NCBI GenBank assembly: GCA_030867875.1 | Contig: JAOWCC010001634.1 | Span: 39,575,403 to 39,639,402, forward strand | Direction of reading: 5' to 3' | Source of the DNA: Actinernus sp. WN-2022 | Lineage: Eukaryota > Cnidaria > Anthozoa > Actiniaria > Actinernidae | DNA length: 64,000 nucleotides | Shown here: positions 20,469 through 31,971 of the stretch, in pieces | How the letters are laid out: the number at the start of each line of letters is the position of its first letter | How positions within the stretch are numbered: the stretch's first letter is position 1 | Position numbers and translations under genes: made by a program | Notes under the pieces: model-generated | Told to the model about the DNA's origin: nothing | Databases searched by the model: none | Seen by the model: only the letters and a program-made list of their open reading frames with translations

Positions 20469-20826
20469 ATGAGCCTGAAATTTCCCATCCCCCAAACAAA
20501 AAGGGAAGGAAACAGCTGCCAGTGCAAACATTTCTACAACTAACAAACTGAGTCATACACATGTACATGTACATGTAGCTGCTTTGCAAAATGTATCAAA
20601 TGGATTAAACTCAAGATGCATACATGTGAATAAAAACATATAGTGAATGATCATACTGTAGATACATGTAATTCTTATTAAAAAAACTTGTAAGTGTACA
20701 TGTACATGTAACTTGTTGACCTTTGTTATTACTTAATTAATTCACAGATGTCACTGAGCCTGACCTTCTTAGCCACAAAACAAAGAGGAAGGAAAACAGC
20801 TGCCAACACAATCACTTCTATAAGTA
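20469..20826 (+). CDS. Candidate duplicated exon pair
   Basis: At 20749 a good acceptor (TTAATTCACAG) opens 78 bases ending at a donor (TATAA|GTAAG). In the frame fed by the 19597 donor it reads VTEPDLLSHKTKRKENSCQ. A diverged copy of the same block (GAGCCTGA ... AGGGAAGGAAACAGCTGCC ... CATTTCTACAA) lies at 20469-20545 and lacks a donor, so it would be a decayed duplicate exon. Function unknown. Confidence 0.3.
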
Positions 20827-21629
20827 AGACTGTGTCATATACATATGTACATGATTGCATTTTGCAACTAAATTATACCAAATGCATGATAGTCAATTAT
20901 TCACACTAAAGACCCGTGAGCTTAAAAATGTACTGTATTTCCTCAAATAAGTCCCCCCTCAAAAAGTGCCCATGGCCCTTTTAGTCAAAATTTTAATACA
21001 GTCAAACCTCTATTAAGTGGTCATGCACCAATTTGTTGGCCAGAGGCTCCATAAAATAATAGGAAATCAAATGTATGGAGGAAAATGGCAATTCCAGAGG
21101 GGTGGGTAGTTGGGTCATGAGGCAAATTCCCTCCGTGGTGGGAGTATGGATATTACAGTGTATCTGAAATCATACCAGTCCTGTGATAATATAATTATAC
21201 TAATGTAGCCATCAGGGTTCCAAATACTGTTTATAAACACAGTATAAAAATTTTTTTTTAAATACTTGCCTAAAGGCAAGTACAATCTGAAAAGCACTTC
21301 TCCAGAAGCTTGGACTCTTATTTGTACAATAACCAAGGTTCTCAGTAGATTTCTCTACAGCCAGTCAAAAGCAAATTGTAAGGTGAACCAGCTATTTGTC
21401 ATACATTGCTGCTAAATTTGGTCAACACAAACTTTGAACAGTACATTAAACAGGACATTATTGCAAACCATATTACTACATTTATCTTATTCAGGCTAAA
21501 AAGGACAAACATGAAGAGATGATCTATTTAAAATATTATATGGGGAGATATTTGAGAAGCGAAAATGTATACATGTAGATTCTACTTATTTGAAAGGGCA
21601 AAACAGAAAATATATATTTTACAATTAGT
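20827..21629. other. No gene seen; one transposon-end-like word
   Basis: ACAGTCAAACCTCTATTAAG at 20999-21018 looks like a mariner/pogo-type terminus, but I find no matching second end. Otherwise AT-rich, unassigned. Confidence 0.4.
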
Positions 21630-22041
21630 CGGTAACAAAACGAGCGGGGGACTGGAACCGAGTCAGTAAAACTAATTCAATTAATAACTAGTCAAAGTGA
21701 GCATTATTTTCCAAAAGAACAGATCAAACTTAGCTAGTCTGGAGAGTTTAGTGAACTTTGGCTAAATATTGACGATGCTAGAAGGCATGAAATATGTCAA
21801 TTTTCCCATAAAAACTCTTATTTTTTAACGGTGTCCCTACAAACCATACATTCATTGTAAAATTTTGGAGGGACAAATAAATTTCAATTGATTATAATTC
21901 AGACAAGATTCACTTGAATCATGTCAAACTTCAATGGCACACATGCTAATTTCAACATGCTCTATCATGTGATGAACTTCATTTTAGAATTAGAGTAATT
22001 CTGATAAACTCGGTTCCAGTCCCCTGCTCGTTTTGTTACCG
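21630..22041. mobile_element. MITE with about 36-bp inverted ends, 412 bp
   Basis: CGGTAACAAAACGAGCGGGG at the left and its complement at the right (CTGCTCGTTTTGTTACCG), continuing through ACTGGAACCGAGT. No transposase inside and no certain TSD. Confidence 0.65.
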
Positions 22042-22439
22042 GCCAATATAGACACATTTTTCTGTTTTTATTTTTAAGATAATTACTGTATACATGTATA
22101 TTCATTAAACACAATTTTTTTATGTGCTATGAAAATTATTTTAAAGAGACAATTACAATGTATGATGAGATGATGTTAAAAACCCTGAAAATGTATTTCA
22201 AAGGAATATTAAAGTAATAATCTTGAAAAGTAAATGCACGTGTTTGTAATTTCCTCACTTAGAATTTACGGAAAGATTCAGATATTGTGTATATAATTGT
22301 CAATGCAAGGTTCTACGGAATCAGTTCGGAATGGTTGACCCTGATAAACTGTTGATGACAATTAGATAGCGAATTTTGAATGTTTTATCAGAACTGCTCA
22401 AAAACCATGCTGGCCTATAAACATGCTTGAGCGTGGATT

Positions 22440-22845
22440 GGTCGTCACTAAAACCCTGAAAAATGCCCTGAAAAGCTGTTAATATAGCATGGGCAATCCC
22501 AGAACATTCTAGAAATTCCTAAGACATCCTAGAAATTCCTAAAAGTCTATTCCTAGATAGTCCCAGCATTTCCTACAGAACGGAAGGAAAATGTAAACTG
22601 TAAATCCTAGGATTTCCCACAATATCCTAGAACCATGCATCGTAAATGCTTTGCCATGAATATTTTGAGAAATCCTAGAAAATCCTAGAACATCCAAGTG
22701 TCCAAATTTACCGTGAAAATTCACACCTCAAATCTTAGAAAATCCTAGGACAATCCTAAGCGGTTCTAGGATTTGAATCTTAAGATATCCAAGGATTATC
22801 CCAGAAGATCCTAAGATATCCAAGGCTTTTTTCGCAAGGGCGGCC
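22440..22845. mobile_element. CCTAG-rich MITE, copy 2
   Basis: An array of AAATCCTAGAA, TCCTAGGATT and ATATCCAAGG words fills the element. Its right end TTTTTTCGCAAGGGCG mirrors the left end of copy 1 at 16098. The words are partly self-complementary. Confidence 0.55.
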
Positions 22846-22947
22846 TCCTGAGAAGAAACCACAGGCGGCCCACATGCATGTTAATTATATACGTTTGAGA
22901 GAGGCTAGGTCCTAGTAAATTGGCCTTACAAGAGTGCAGTACATTCT

Positions 22948-25280
22948 TACGGTGGCCCTGAAGGGCCATGTGGAAAGCGCGATACTTTTTTCCGATCTAG
23001 GCTTTCGCAGCGACTTTCGCAGCGACTTTCGCAGCGACTTTCGCAGCGACTTTTGCCCACTATTATCGCGGGCTCAAATTAAGGAAACCAAAGTCCTAAA
23101 AACCTAAGACCTTAACTGTTTGGGGCTTACTGTACTTTGCGAAACTGTATTTTGTATATTTAGTCAATTAGGATATTTAGAGCTGAGCGAACTGGAGAAC
23201 AGATTATAAATGAATCGAGAAAACTGAACCGAGGAAATCGAACCAACAATCGCTGGACTTGAGAGGACTCTACCCTGAGTATTCGAATGAAAACGTTGGA
23301 AAAGGACACCGAATTGAGCCAGACTAAGAAAACTAATACCAATAGACTAAGAAAACTAATACCAATTGAGGCAAAATTGCAAATTTACAAATCTGCAGTC
23401 TTGCCACATTTGACTTACTGTGGCCTTGTTTGGCACTTCTGCAGAGCGAGTGATCAGAAAAAACTGGAACGAGTAAACGAGAGAGGACTAAGAGCAGTAT
23501 TCTGTGACTGGAACTCGACATACGATGAACTTCTAAAGCGAGCTAAGATGACGAGCCTTTACAACAAACGCTTGCAGGATATAGCAATTTTTATGTATAA
23601 GACTAAGTACAATCTGCAACCTAAAAACATTATGGAACTTTTTAAATCATCACCATCATCTTACAACCTTAGAAATTCAGACTTTTATATTCCAAGTTTT
23701 AAAACTGTAAAATATGGAAAGCATGCACTTAGGTACTTTGGCCCTTGTTTGTGGTCCAAGCTTAGCTCGAAAGAGAGAAACTTACCAACGCTACAAAGTT
23801 TCAAAAGTAATATTAGAAAAAGAGATCTAACTAGTCTGGCAGCCAGCGACTCTTGCAAGAATTGTTTTCTTTGCAATAGCAAAAATAATTACATGTTTAC
23901 ATAATGAGGGTGGGAAAGTGCGAGTGATCAGTGATAAGATAGTTATTTCAATCATTGACTGTAAATAGAGTATTTATAGATAACCTTGACAAATTTTAAA
24001 CTTAGTTTTACATATTTATATATATACACATATGGGAGGTAATTAGCCCTTGCAGGAACCATTGTGTTATTTTAATCATTTTATCTCAAACTATCATTAT
24101 GTAAGATTTTATTCTGTTTAACACTAAATCGTGCTATACTATGCTGATCGTATTATATTTCTTACTCATATATTTGTAAATGTTAATAGCGTTCCTAGAT
24201 ATATATTAGGTGTATTTTAACTAGTGTCCCCGATTAGTAGACTACTTGTGGTCAGCTATAAGATTGACACGTTAATAAAGTTATTATTATTATTATTATA
24301 AGTTGAACTGAGATAAGTGAACCGAGTACACATAATTGAGTAACTGAACCGAGTAAACTGAACTGAGTGCATGAATAGAAGAAATAGAACTGGAAACCGA
24401 AGCAAAACGCCTAATGGAGCAGCTTGTGGACACAAAGAAATGGAGAAAACTGAACTGAGTAATTAGAACCGAAACCGAAACCGAACAGAATATGGCTTAC
24501 GGACATGAATCGAATACACAGAACTGAGGTTTAAAACTGCTTTTCGGATTGGAAAAACAATTTGTCGAACAGGAAATGACATGAACAAACTAGGAGAACA
24601 AAGAAGAATTTTATTGAATCGGAAAAAGAATGACAGAACAAGAAAAACGAGCGAACTGAACTCATATATATAGAGGAAATTATAAAATTGACCGTACCCC
24701 TGTGGAAACATCAACAAAGGGTGACTTCATTGGAAAGGCGATTCTCGCTGGAAAATCAATAAAATGAACTGGAAACAACGGGAAAGAGATTAAATGGTCA
24801 AGAAGAAAATAATTAAGATGGGGAAAAAAGGAAAAAATCACTTATCTCATTTCAATTTGGCTCAATTCGGTGTCCTTTTCCAACGTTTTCATTCGAATAC
24901 TCAAGGTAGAGTCCTCTCAAGTCCAGCGATTGTTGGATTCGGTTTCCTCGGTTCAGTTTTCTCGATTCATTGATAATCTGTTCTCCAGTTCGCTCAGTTC
25001 TAAATCCCCTAATTAGCTAAATATACAAAATACAGTTTCGAAAAGTACAGTAAGCCCCAAACAGTTAAGGTCTTAGGTTTTTAGGACTTTGGTTTCCTTA
25101 ATTTGAGCCCGCGATAATAGCGGGCAAAGGTCGCTGCGAAAGTCGCTGCGAAAGTCGCTGCGAAAGTCGCTGCGAAAGTCGCTGCGAAAGTCGCTGCGAA
25201 AGTCGCTGCGAAAGTCGCTGCGAAAGCCTAGATCGGAAAAAAGTATCGCGCTTTCCACATGGCCCTTCAGGGCCACCGTA
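22948..25280. mobile_element. 2.3-kb long-inverted-repeat DNA transposon
   Basis: The terminal arms, about 355 bases left and 430 right, mirror each other from TACGGTGGCCCTGAAGGGCC inwards to TCCTTTTCCAACGTTTTCAT. CATTCT flanks both sides directly (22942-22947 and 25281-25286). Each arm contains a 12-bp tandem array, CGCAGCGACTTT: four copies at about 23003-23052, eight at 25130-25225. The interior is purine-rich with many GAACTGAG words and contains a LINE insertion. No transposase visible; MULE-like or foldback type is possible. Confidence 0.75.
23330..24300 (+). pseudogene. 5'-truncated CR1-like LINE with (TTA)n tail
   Basis: One open frame (about 190 codons to 23904) reads RLRKLIPIEAKLQIYKSAVL, PHLTYCGLVWHFC, RGLRAVFCDW, YNLRNSDFYIPSF, YGKHALRYFGPCLWSKLS and ends at the RT C-terminus, unusually without stops. 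A 390-base 3' tail follows with GTGTCCCCGATTAG, AATAAAGTTA and (TTA)n at 24278-24298. AGACTAAGAAAACTAATACC occurs twice at the 5' edge. It inserted into the long-inverted-repeat element. Confidence 0.8.
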
Positions 25281-25379
25281 CATTCTGGAAACAACTGGTT
25301 ACGATGCAGAGTAGTTACTGGGTTACAACGTGCGGAACGGGCGGGCAATGTGCAATCGTCTCACGCGCAATCGTGCAGA

Positions 25380-26060
25380 CCAGAGAACACGCAGGCTCAT
25401 CATCGTGCTAGGGAACTGGTAACAACACGATGCTCGCTCGCTCGAAGTTGCTCGACATTCGGATAGGTGCATGGTTTCTTTCAGTTTTATTTTCCCCATT
25501 CAATGATGTTTAAAAAGTTCGCAAGTACGATTTATCAATGCCCGAGGAAAGTGTGTACTACTTCTGGAGCATTGGCAAAGTCTGATGTCAGAACTACCAG
25601 TATATTAAGTCAACCATGGACTGTTTTGTCGGCACGCAAAGACGTGGTTTCGAAGACGTACATGTTCTGGTGTAGAGGAAGTTTGCGAAGTTAAACAGTG
25701 AACAGTTATAACAGTGAATCAAATATTCCGTTGGCTTGCTTGCTGTATTGGATAATTGTGCTTTTCGCTGAACAGCCAATACGAAATCTACAAACATCAA
25801 GACACTATAAATATATTCATACCTGAAGAGACATATATATTTGACAGTGTCTTGTGTACACGTGTGTGTCCACCTTGCCGTTTAGGTCCGCCGTTTATGC
25901 ATATTAACACTGCATTTAGGCAAATTAAGAGTTGATCTGTAATCACACTTGGAGTTGGATAAGTAAAGGAGCTTTTAAAAATATCAATACAAGGTGAGGG
26001 GAATTTAAAGCTGTGTATGTACATGTACTCTAATCATGATTACTTCTAGTTATATTGTAT
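25380..26060 (+). repeat. Family 'RFASTI', copy 1
   Basis: Shares with 44040-45140 and 45265-47006 the blocks GTTCGCAAGTACRATT, GAGGAAAGTGTGTAGTAC, GCTTGCTCGCTGYATTG and the right-end TATGATTACTTCTAGTTAT. All three encode a short start, MM(F/L)(K/Q)(K/R)FASTI, at 25503, 44304 and 45540. Function unknown; probably part of a mobile element. Confidence 0.5.
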
Positions 26061-26171
26061 TTTTTTGTAGAAATGCGTGTCGTCCTACATGATCATATTT
26101 AGGAATTGTCACTTGCGAGTCCCCACAGTGACGTCATTGTAATGAGGGATTTGGTTCCAGGCCCCGGACAG

Positions 26172-26560
26172 TTTTAAGCATAAACAGGAGCCCATTACCA
26201 GGAGCGTCCATCTTCCCCACTGTGTCTGTACCCCAGCACAGAGGTAGATGAGGCTATTTTTAGCATTGCGTTTCGCGCGAAAAAGAACAAAGGTAGGCTA
26301 TTCTTAGCCAATCAGATAGCTAACGTCACTTCTCATTATCATTCTTCTCACTTTCAACGCGGGAATTCGAATTGGTGGTTTTCACTCAATCCCCAGATTC
26401 AAATGTTGGTGCCCCAACAAAAGAAGCTAACGAGGCGGCAACCTCTTTTCGCGGGAATTTCGAATCTAAAAATAGCCTCATCTACTCCTGTGCTGGGGAC
26501 CCAACCCATAACAGAGGAACGCTCCTGGTAATGGGCTCCTGGTTTCATAAACACTTAAAG
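26172..26560. mobile_element. Long-inverted-repeat element, about 390 bp
   Basis: The arms mirror each other: AACAGGAGCCCATTACCAGG / CCTGGTAATGGGCTCCTGG, CCCCAGCACAGAGGTAGATG / complement, and GAGGCTATTTTTAG / CTAAAAATAGCCTC. The loop, about 26290-26440, has no gene. ATACCGCTGACTGCTATTCG right after it (26577) resembles the terminus of the element at 61341. Confidence 0.65.
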
Positions 26561-26949
26561 CGAGGCTATCGGGTCAATACCGCTGACTGCTATTCGTAGA
26601 CGCCACTGTAATACTGGGCGGTACGCCTTTGAAAGCTTTGTATGAAACAGACTCCGTGTTTGATTGACGGTCGCCGCTTAATGCAATTTTTGACAGTCGC
26701 ACTTCGATGAAAACGTAAAGATGCGTGAAGATCAACAAGTATTAAAATTTCACTGCCGGGTGCCACTGAACGTAAACTTAAACCGGTTATTTACCAAATT
26801 ATGAGAACGTTTCCTGCATGCAAAGAACAGCATAAATGCCCCGGGCATATGTCACGTGTCAAAAGGCCTGGCATATAGTAGCATTCAGGAAGTCAAATCG
26901 ATGATTCGGTAAATTGTGATATTATCAGTAAGGTACCCTCTCATAGTAT

Positions 26950-27255
26950 TTTCGGGCTACCTGTGTTACCATATGGTACCCTGGCATAGTTGTTTTTCAG
27001 TATTTTTCAGCTTTTCACTCGTGTTCTACTCGTGTTCTACTCGTGTTCTACTCGTGTTTACTCGTGTTCACTCGTGTGGAGTTTTAGATCAGTTCTTTAC
27101 TGACATTTAACAAGACGGAGTGCATAGTTGTTTTTCAGCTTTTCACTCGTGTTCTACTCGTGTTCTACTCGTGTTCTACTCGTGTTCGACTCGTGTTCGA
27201 CTCGTGTGGAGTTTTAGATCAGTTCTTTACTGACATTTAACAAGACGGAGTGCAA
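26950..27255 (+). repeat. Two 120-130 bp repeats with inner 11-bp CTCGTG array
   Basis: GCATAGTTGTTTTTCAG through ACATTTAACAAGACGGAGT occurs twice (about 26985-27121 and 27122-27252). Inside each unit ACTCGTGTTCT is repeated four to six times. A GGGCTACCTGTG word (26954-26965) precedes the array, as in the inverted relatives at 9340-9820. Confidence 0.75.
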
Positions 27256-27624
27256 AGCATAACTTTGCGAGAAATATGTGCAGAATGTGAAATTCCCGTT
27301 GTTTTGCTCGTGGGAACCATTTGCTGTGATTGATCTAAACAGCTTGGAAGATTTATCAATACACTACCTCGAATTAGCATAGTTTTGTTGATTCCCACTT
27401 GTCAAGCTTCATTGAGTCATTGCTCACTTCAGAATTACTGCCTGTTCTGTTAACGTAGATTATCGCAGTGTTTGGCTTGAGAGCGAGCCACACCGGGAGT
27501 CGTATGTGTGCTGTTTTGGGGATTAAAACCAAGATTTAGAGGAGAAATACAGTGTTGTATAAGAATCTGGTGTCAAACGTTAGTCAGTTGTCCAGAACAA
27601 ATTTATGATTCAGAAACGGTACAA

Positions 27625-28132
27625 TAGATCGATTTCACTTAGGTCACGTGAATCCTAAAAATCTTTATTGCTGATTCAAATAAAATCAAGGTGCGTTTTT
27701 CTGAAAGAGAACTAAAAATTACGTATTTCTGACAAGTTTTATCAATCTAGGATATTTCTCGCCCAAAATATAAGCGATCAAATGTGCGCCATCTTTACAG
27801 TCAGATTACCAAGTTTCATTAAAGTTCACAATTACCAAGAATTCTGACCTAAAATGTATCTATTTGCATAGATATTCACTTATTTAACATGTTGGTTTGT
27901 ATTTAGAAGGTTTTTGGCTGAAAGTTGCACTAATTTGACTCCTCAAAATACGTGACTGGTGTTGCGTGACTCAAATCGCTTCATCGATATCTCCGGAACA
28001 AAGTGAAAGAAACCGATGAAATTTGGTGTGAAGACGTGCTTAGGTAAGCTCTAAACTGTATCAAAAGCACAACTTGGTAGAGTTCATAGTTTCGAAGTTA
28101 GCAATTTGATGACGTCACATGAAATCGATCTA
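27625..28132. mobile_element. MITE with GATCGATTTCA termini
   Basis: TAGATCGATTTCA at the left and TGAAATCGATCTA at the right, with GGTCACGTGA / TGACGTCACA continuing inwards. TA at both edges could be a mariner-type duplication. About 500 bp, no gene. Confidence 0.6.
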
Positions 28133-28145
28133 TAAGTAATGACAT

Positions 28146-29602
28146 AGAGCGATACTTACTGTGACGTCACACAGGCCAGTCACGCCACATTTGTTGCATT
28201 CTGTGGAGTTGCTTATAAAATATCACAGGTCGGTGCTTATTCATCGCCAAATTACTTTCTTGTTCTTCCAAAATGCAAGCAAGCCCTTTCATCGAAGCTT
28301 ATATGCTCTTAACTTATAAGTCTTATCAAGGAATTAAGATTTGGAAGCAGAATTGAGACTTTAGATGTATTTTGTGAGACCTAAATCGCTAGTTCCCATA
28401 CAAGTCATACAAACACGCGGGTTTTTTTGCCAACCACATTATATATGCAAATATATAAATGACGTCAGTGTTTACAAACAGTAAGTATCGCTATACGAAT
28501 CGTTTATCCCCTCGGATATATTTTGATTCTACAGTTTCGTACAGGTATTAAAATAAGGTACAGAAGGTAGACCGTTATCCTGGTCGTGGTTTGGTTTTAA
28601 TCGCGGGATCGTAATAGTTGCCGTGCTCAGTTAATTTATGGAGAACACAGCAAACAATGAAAGTTCTAATTCTGGGTTAGTAAATGAGTAAGAATTATAT
28701 ATATACGAGGTATGTTATTTGCTATGTATATAAGGACCCTCAGTTGCGTTAACATGACTCAGACCGACTCATACAATAGGTATTATATATATCAATGAGC
28801 AAAATAAAGAGATAAAACAGCAGCAACTTACCATGATACTGAGTATCGTCAACACCTATTCTGATGCCACGTAAGATGATATCACTTCACGTTTGCATGG
28901 ATCACTTCACCTTCGACCAGGACTGTCAATCAAAATTTACCGGAAATTATTCCAGAGTTTCGTAACTCCCTAGGGAAATAAATTATCTAGGGATCCGGAT
29001 AAACAAAAGCAAATTAACCTACACGCTCACACTTTGCTCTCGCGATCTTCAAGTATAGAACGACAATAGAATAAACACAAACGTGTCTACACTACTCCTT
29101 CGACGATCTCGGAGAACAGTTCGATGAATCGTTCGAATGGAACTTTATTGAAGATGCACTGATGCATTAAAGTCATTGCCGACACGGAGTGCAAAGCATA
29201 ACTTTGCGAGGAATATGTGCTGAATGTGAAATTCCCGTTGTTTTGCTCGTGGGAACTCCCTAGTCACGCTACATTTGTTGTTTTCTGTGGTTGGCAGAAA
29301 CGAAGCGTGAACGCAGTCAGTTGCTTATAAAATATCACAGGTCGGTGCTTATTCATCGCCAAATTATTTTCTTGTTCTTCCAAAATGCAAGCAAGCCCTT
29401 TCATCGAAGCTTATATGCCCTTAACTTATAAGTCTTATAAAAGAATTAGGATATGGAAGCAGAATTGAGACTTTGGGTGTATTTCGTGAGGCCCAAATCG
29501 CTAGATGCCATACAAGCCATACAAACACTCGTTTTTTTGCCAAAACATTATATATGCAAAGATATAGATGACGTCAGTGTTTACAAACAGTAAGTATCGC
29601 TA
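28146..29602 (+). repeat. Duplicated 340-bp promoter-like block
   Basis: 28160-28493 and 29262-29602 match over about 330 bases: TTGCTTATAAAATATCACAG (TATA-like), GTTCTTCCAAAATGCAAGCA, TGACGTCAGTGTTTACAAAC (CRE core) and CAGTAAGTATCGCTAT. The first copy also has the inverted start AGCGATACTTACTGTGACGT, so the block is a MITE whose second copy lost its left end. CGGAGTGCAAAGCATAACTT with following sequence also occurs twice (27248, 29185). An ATG after the TATA word opens MQASPFIEAYM in both copies. Confidence 0.65.
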
Positions 29603-29609
29603 TATACAG

Positions 29610-29805
29610 TTGTACATCAATGCAGCCATTTTTTGCCCCTTGGTTGTGCAAGGCAGGTTGTTTTCTTTGATATTTTGCGTTGCAGGATTTATATATTTTA
29701 TTTTGGACTAATGAGATTGAAGATGAAATACACTTTCATTTGAAATCCTCTTAGTAATAACCAAAGGAAATCATTATTAGCTGAATTTAGCAGTCTTTAG
29801 GAGTG
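29610..29805 (-). pseudogene. Tx1/L1-like LINE scrap
   Basis: The minus strand joins a piece of ORF2 (TTTGGTTATTACTAAGAGGA, as at 34600) directly to the 3' end found at 49025-49110 (CCTTGGTTGTGCA, ACAACCTG) and TGGCTGCATTGATGTA (as at 49503). It is the same element with most of ORF2 deleted. Confidence 0.55.
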
Positions 29806-30400
29806 GCCGGTAGCGCGGTGACTTTCATTCTCTGCTCCCCTACTATATATGTAATTTGATATTTTTGTTTTTCTCGTATGTAAATTAACGAAGTTGACGT
29901 TTAATTTTACTGTAAACACTACTTATTCATGTAACGCACGTTTACAATTTAGTCTGCTGTTCTGTTATACTGCAGGTTCCGAGTACTAATACATGATTGT
30001 CTCAAATGTATGTTTATATTTGTACCATATAAGTTGTATCCTGTCCATCCTGTGATGGAGCTATCACTATATTTCTCTACTGTTCTTTCTACCTGCGGCT
30101 CTTTATCGCAGCTCGCTGCCTCGCGGCTGTTCTCTCTGGAAGTCATATTAATTGTATTCGTGGTCAATTTGTGTTCCTCTGTGTAACTTTATCTGTTGTT
30201 CTTGCTATACATGATGAGCCATTAGGAGTCCATCTCGATATTTGTTGGATTAAAGATTATTACCTGAAATGCCTGTTCGTTATCTCTAATTAAAATCTTT
30301 ACCCTCATTCCCAAAACTTCAGTCTGCTCATTATATTACAGAACTATAAAGGGGATTGTTGGAAGCCTTTAATTGCTCGAACCAAAACCTCGGCCGTGAG
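29806..30400. other. No gene identified
   Basis: Moderately T-rich sequence with AATTAAAATC and GGATTAAAG words. It might be a terminal repeat of some retroelement, but no second copy or primer-binding site is seen. Confidence 0.3.
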
Positions 30401-30492
30401 AGGTTTCATATTGCTTGGCTCATCATAAATTAATTCTGTGCTGAGTGTGTATTTCTGGCTTCGTGTTGGCGAGTGACAGTGTTGCTGTCAAA

Positions 30493-31530
30493 GTTCAGGA
30501 GTTCAGATGTCTTCAGACTTCGATAGAGTATAGTAACCCATAACTGCTCAACCAAAGTGTATGTATTTGCTAGTAAATCGCTCAGTATACTTCTCTATAA
30601 ATCAGCTATTCAGTATACCTGTGTAACGTACACAGGTCTCGATACGAGATCGGTAAACCAGCCAAAAACACGGTCGAAAATATTTTAGTGTTGGCCTACC
30701 GATCAAGGTGTTTGCGTTGGTATGTATTATGACCGAGAGTAAAATGAAATGTGATAAAATGTGGCATAAAATCGAAATGTACCTCAAACAAGAATAGTGT
30801 CCGCAGAATCTTAAGATGGCGACTGGACTGGAGAGAAATCTATTAGCGCCAACAATTAATGCATAATTTAACGCATGCGCAGAAATTGTTGCACCGAACA
30901 AAAAAAAAGAACTGCCTGCAGATTTAGACTCGGTGCCTACCACAGGCAGCGCGAGTAATTATTTATACACGGAAGATATTTTACAGTCATTAAACTGATT
31001 TTCATAGAACCGTGTTTTAACCTTACAATATAATTACTTCGGCGCTGCTAGTGGGCAGGCCCGAGTCTAAATCTGCAGGCCGTTTTTTTTTGTTCGGTGC
31101 AACGAAATTCAGTCCTTCCCGGTCCATCTTTAAACAGGAACCCCGTAACCAGAAAAAAACAATTTATCGTCGTGCTCCGTTCCTCGTGGCGCTTATCCCA
31201 GTCGCCATGATCCTAAAATTCAGTGTGGACGCTATTCTTATTTTACTTTTGAGGTACGTTTCGTAGATTTTGCCACATTTCATTGCATTTTATTTTACTT
31301 ATTTTACCAGCACATTTAACACCGTGATCGGTAGGCCAACACCTACCGATCGTTTATCGATACCTTTGCCTATGGCTGTGTTTATATACTATACAGCATT
31401 ACAGGTATAGCGATTTATACTTACATGTATGGCGAAATATAGCGATTTACTAGCAAATATCTATACTGTAGAGGACAGTAACTCATAACTGCTCAACCAT
31501 CGAAGTCTGAAGACATCTGAACTCCTGAAC
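30493..31530. repeat. 1-kb imperfect palindrome around a CCTGTG block
   Basis: GTTCAGGAGTTCAGATGTCT at 30493 mirrors AGACATCTGAACTCCTGAAC at 31530, and the arms stay recognisably complementary to the centre (about 30960-31035). On each side of the centre lies GAGTCTAAATCTGCAGGC with TTGTTCGGTGCAACRA. The left one adjoins GCCTACCACAGGCAG (30935-30949). An AAGATGGCGA word is at 30812. An outer inverted pair (CTTCGTGTTGGCGAGTGACA, 30464 and about 32950) encloses it and more. Confidence 0.65.
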
Positions 31531-31971
31531 TGTGTCATACCCTGGTTCCAGAGGTGCTCAGGTACGGATATACTGTAGTGTGCCGCGATCGAAGGAGTTT
31601 TGATTCCCGAAGGAGGTTTGTTTTGCGAGAAGACCGTTGAGCACCTCTGGCCGCTCGAATAGCCAATCTCATGCCCATAGCCTCGCTTTTATGTTTACAA
31701 ACCGGTTTCGGCTCACGGGTTAATTTGCATATGTCACTTCCACGTCGACATTGGCCTGTTTATGTTTTGAATCATACTCTCGACTTGCGAAGATAAAGGA
31801 AAATTCTCCTCGAAGTACTTCGACGACTTTGATGTTTGGATCTCCCAATGAGCATGCATAATTTGATTCCTCGTTGTTCTAGCTCTGTTATGTGGGAGTA
31901 AATCAGGGCATTTAGATAGCCTGTGGGACGGCTGACATTCAGGCTAGGCATTTAGAGGGCCAGTACAATTA

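Noticed and set aside
20999..21018. Complete mariner/pogo-like MITE
   Set aside because: Only one terminus-like word found; no inverted partner within reach.
25073..25348. Protein with eight FRSD repeats
   Set aside because: Arises from the 12-bp tandem array in the terminal arm of a DNA transposon; other frames are equally open.
26985..27255. CRISPR-like array
   Set aside because: Simple 11-bp tandem repeat inside a larger direct repeat; no spacers, no cas genes.
28146..29602. Pair of 340-bp direct repeats as LTRs
   Set aside because: No TG...CA ends, no primer-binding site, no pol between them, and the first copy has inverted ends like a MITE.
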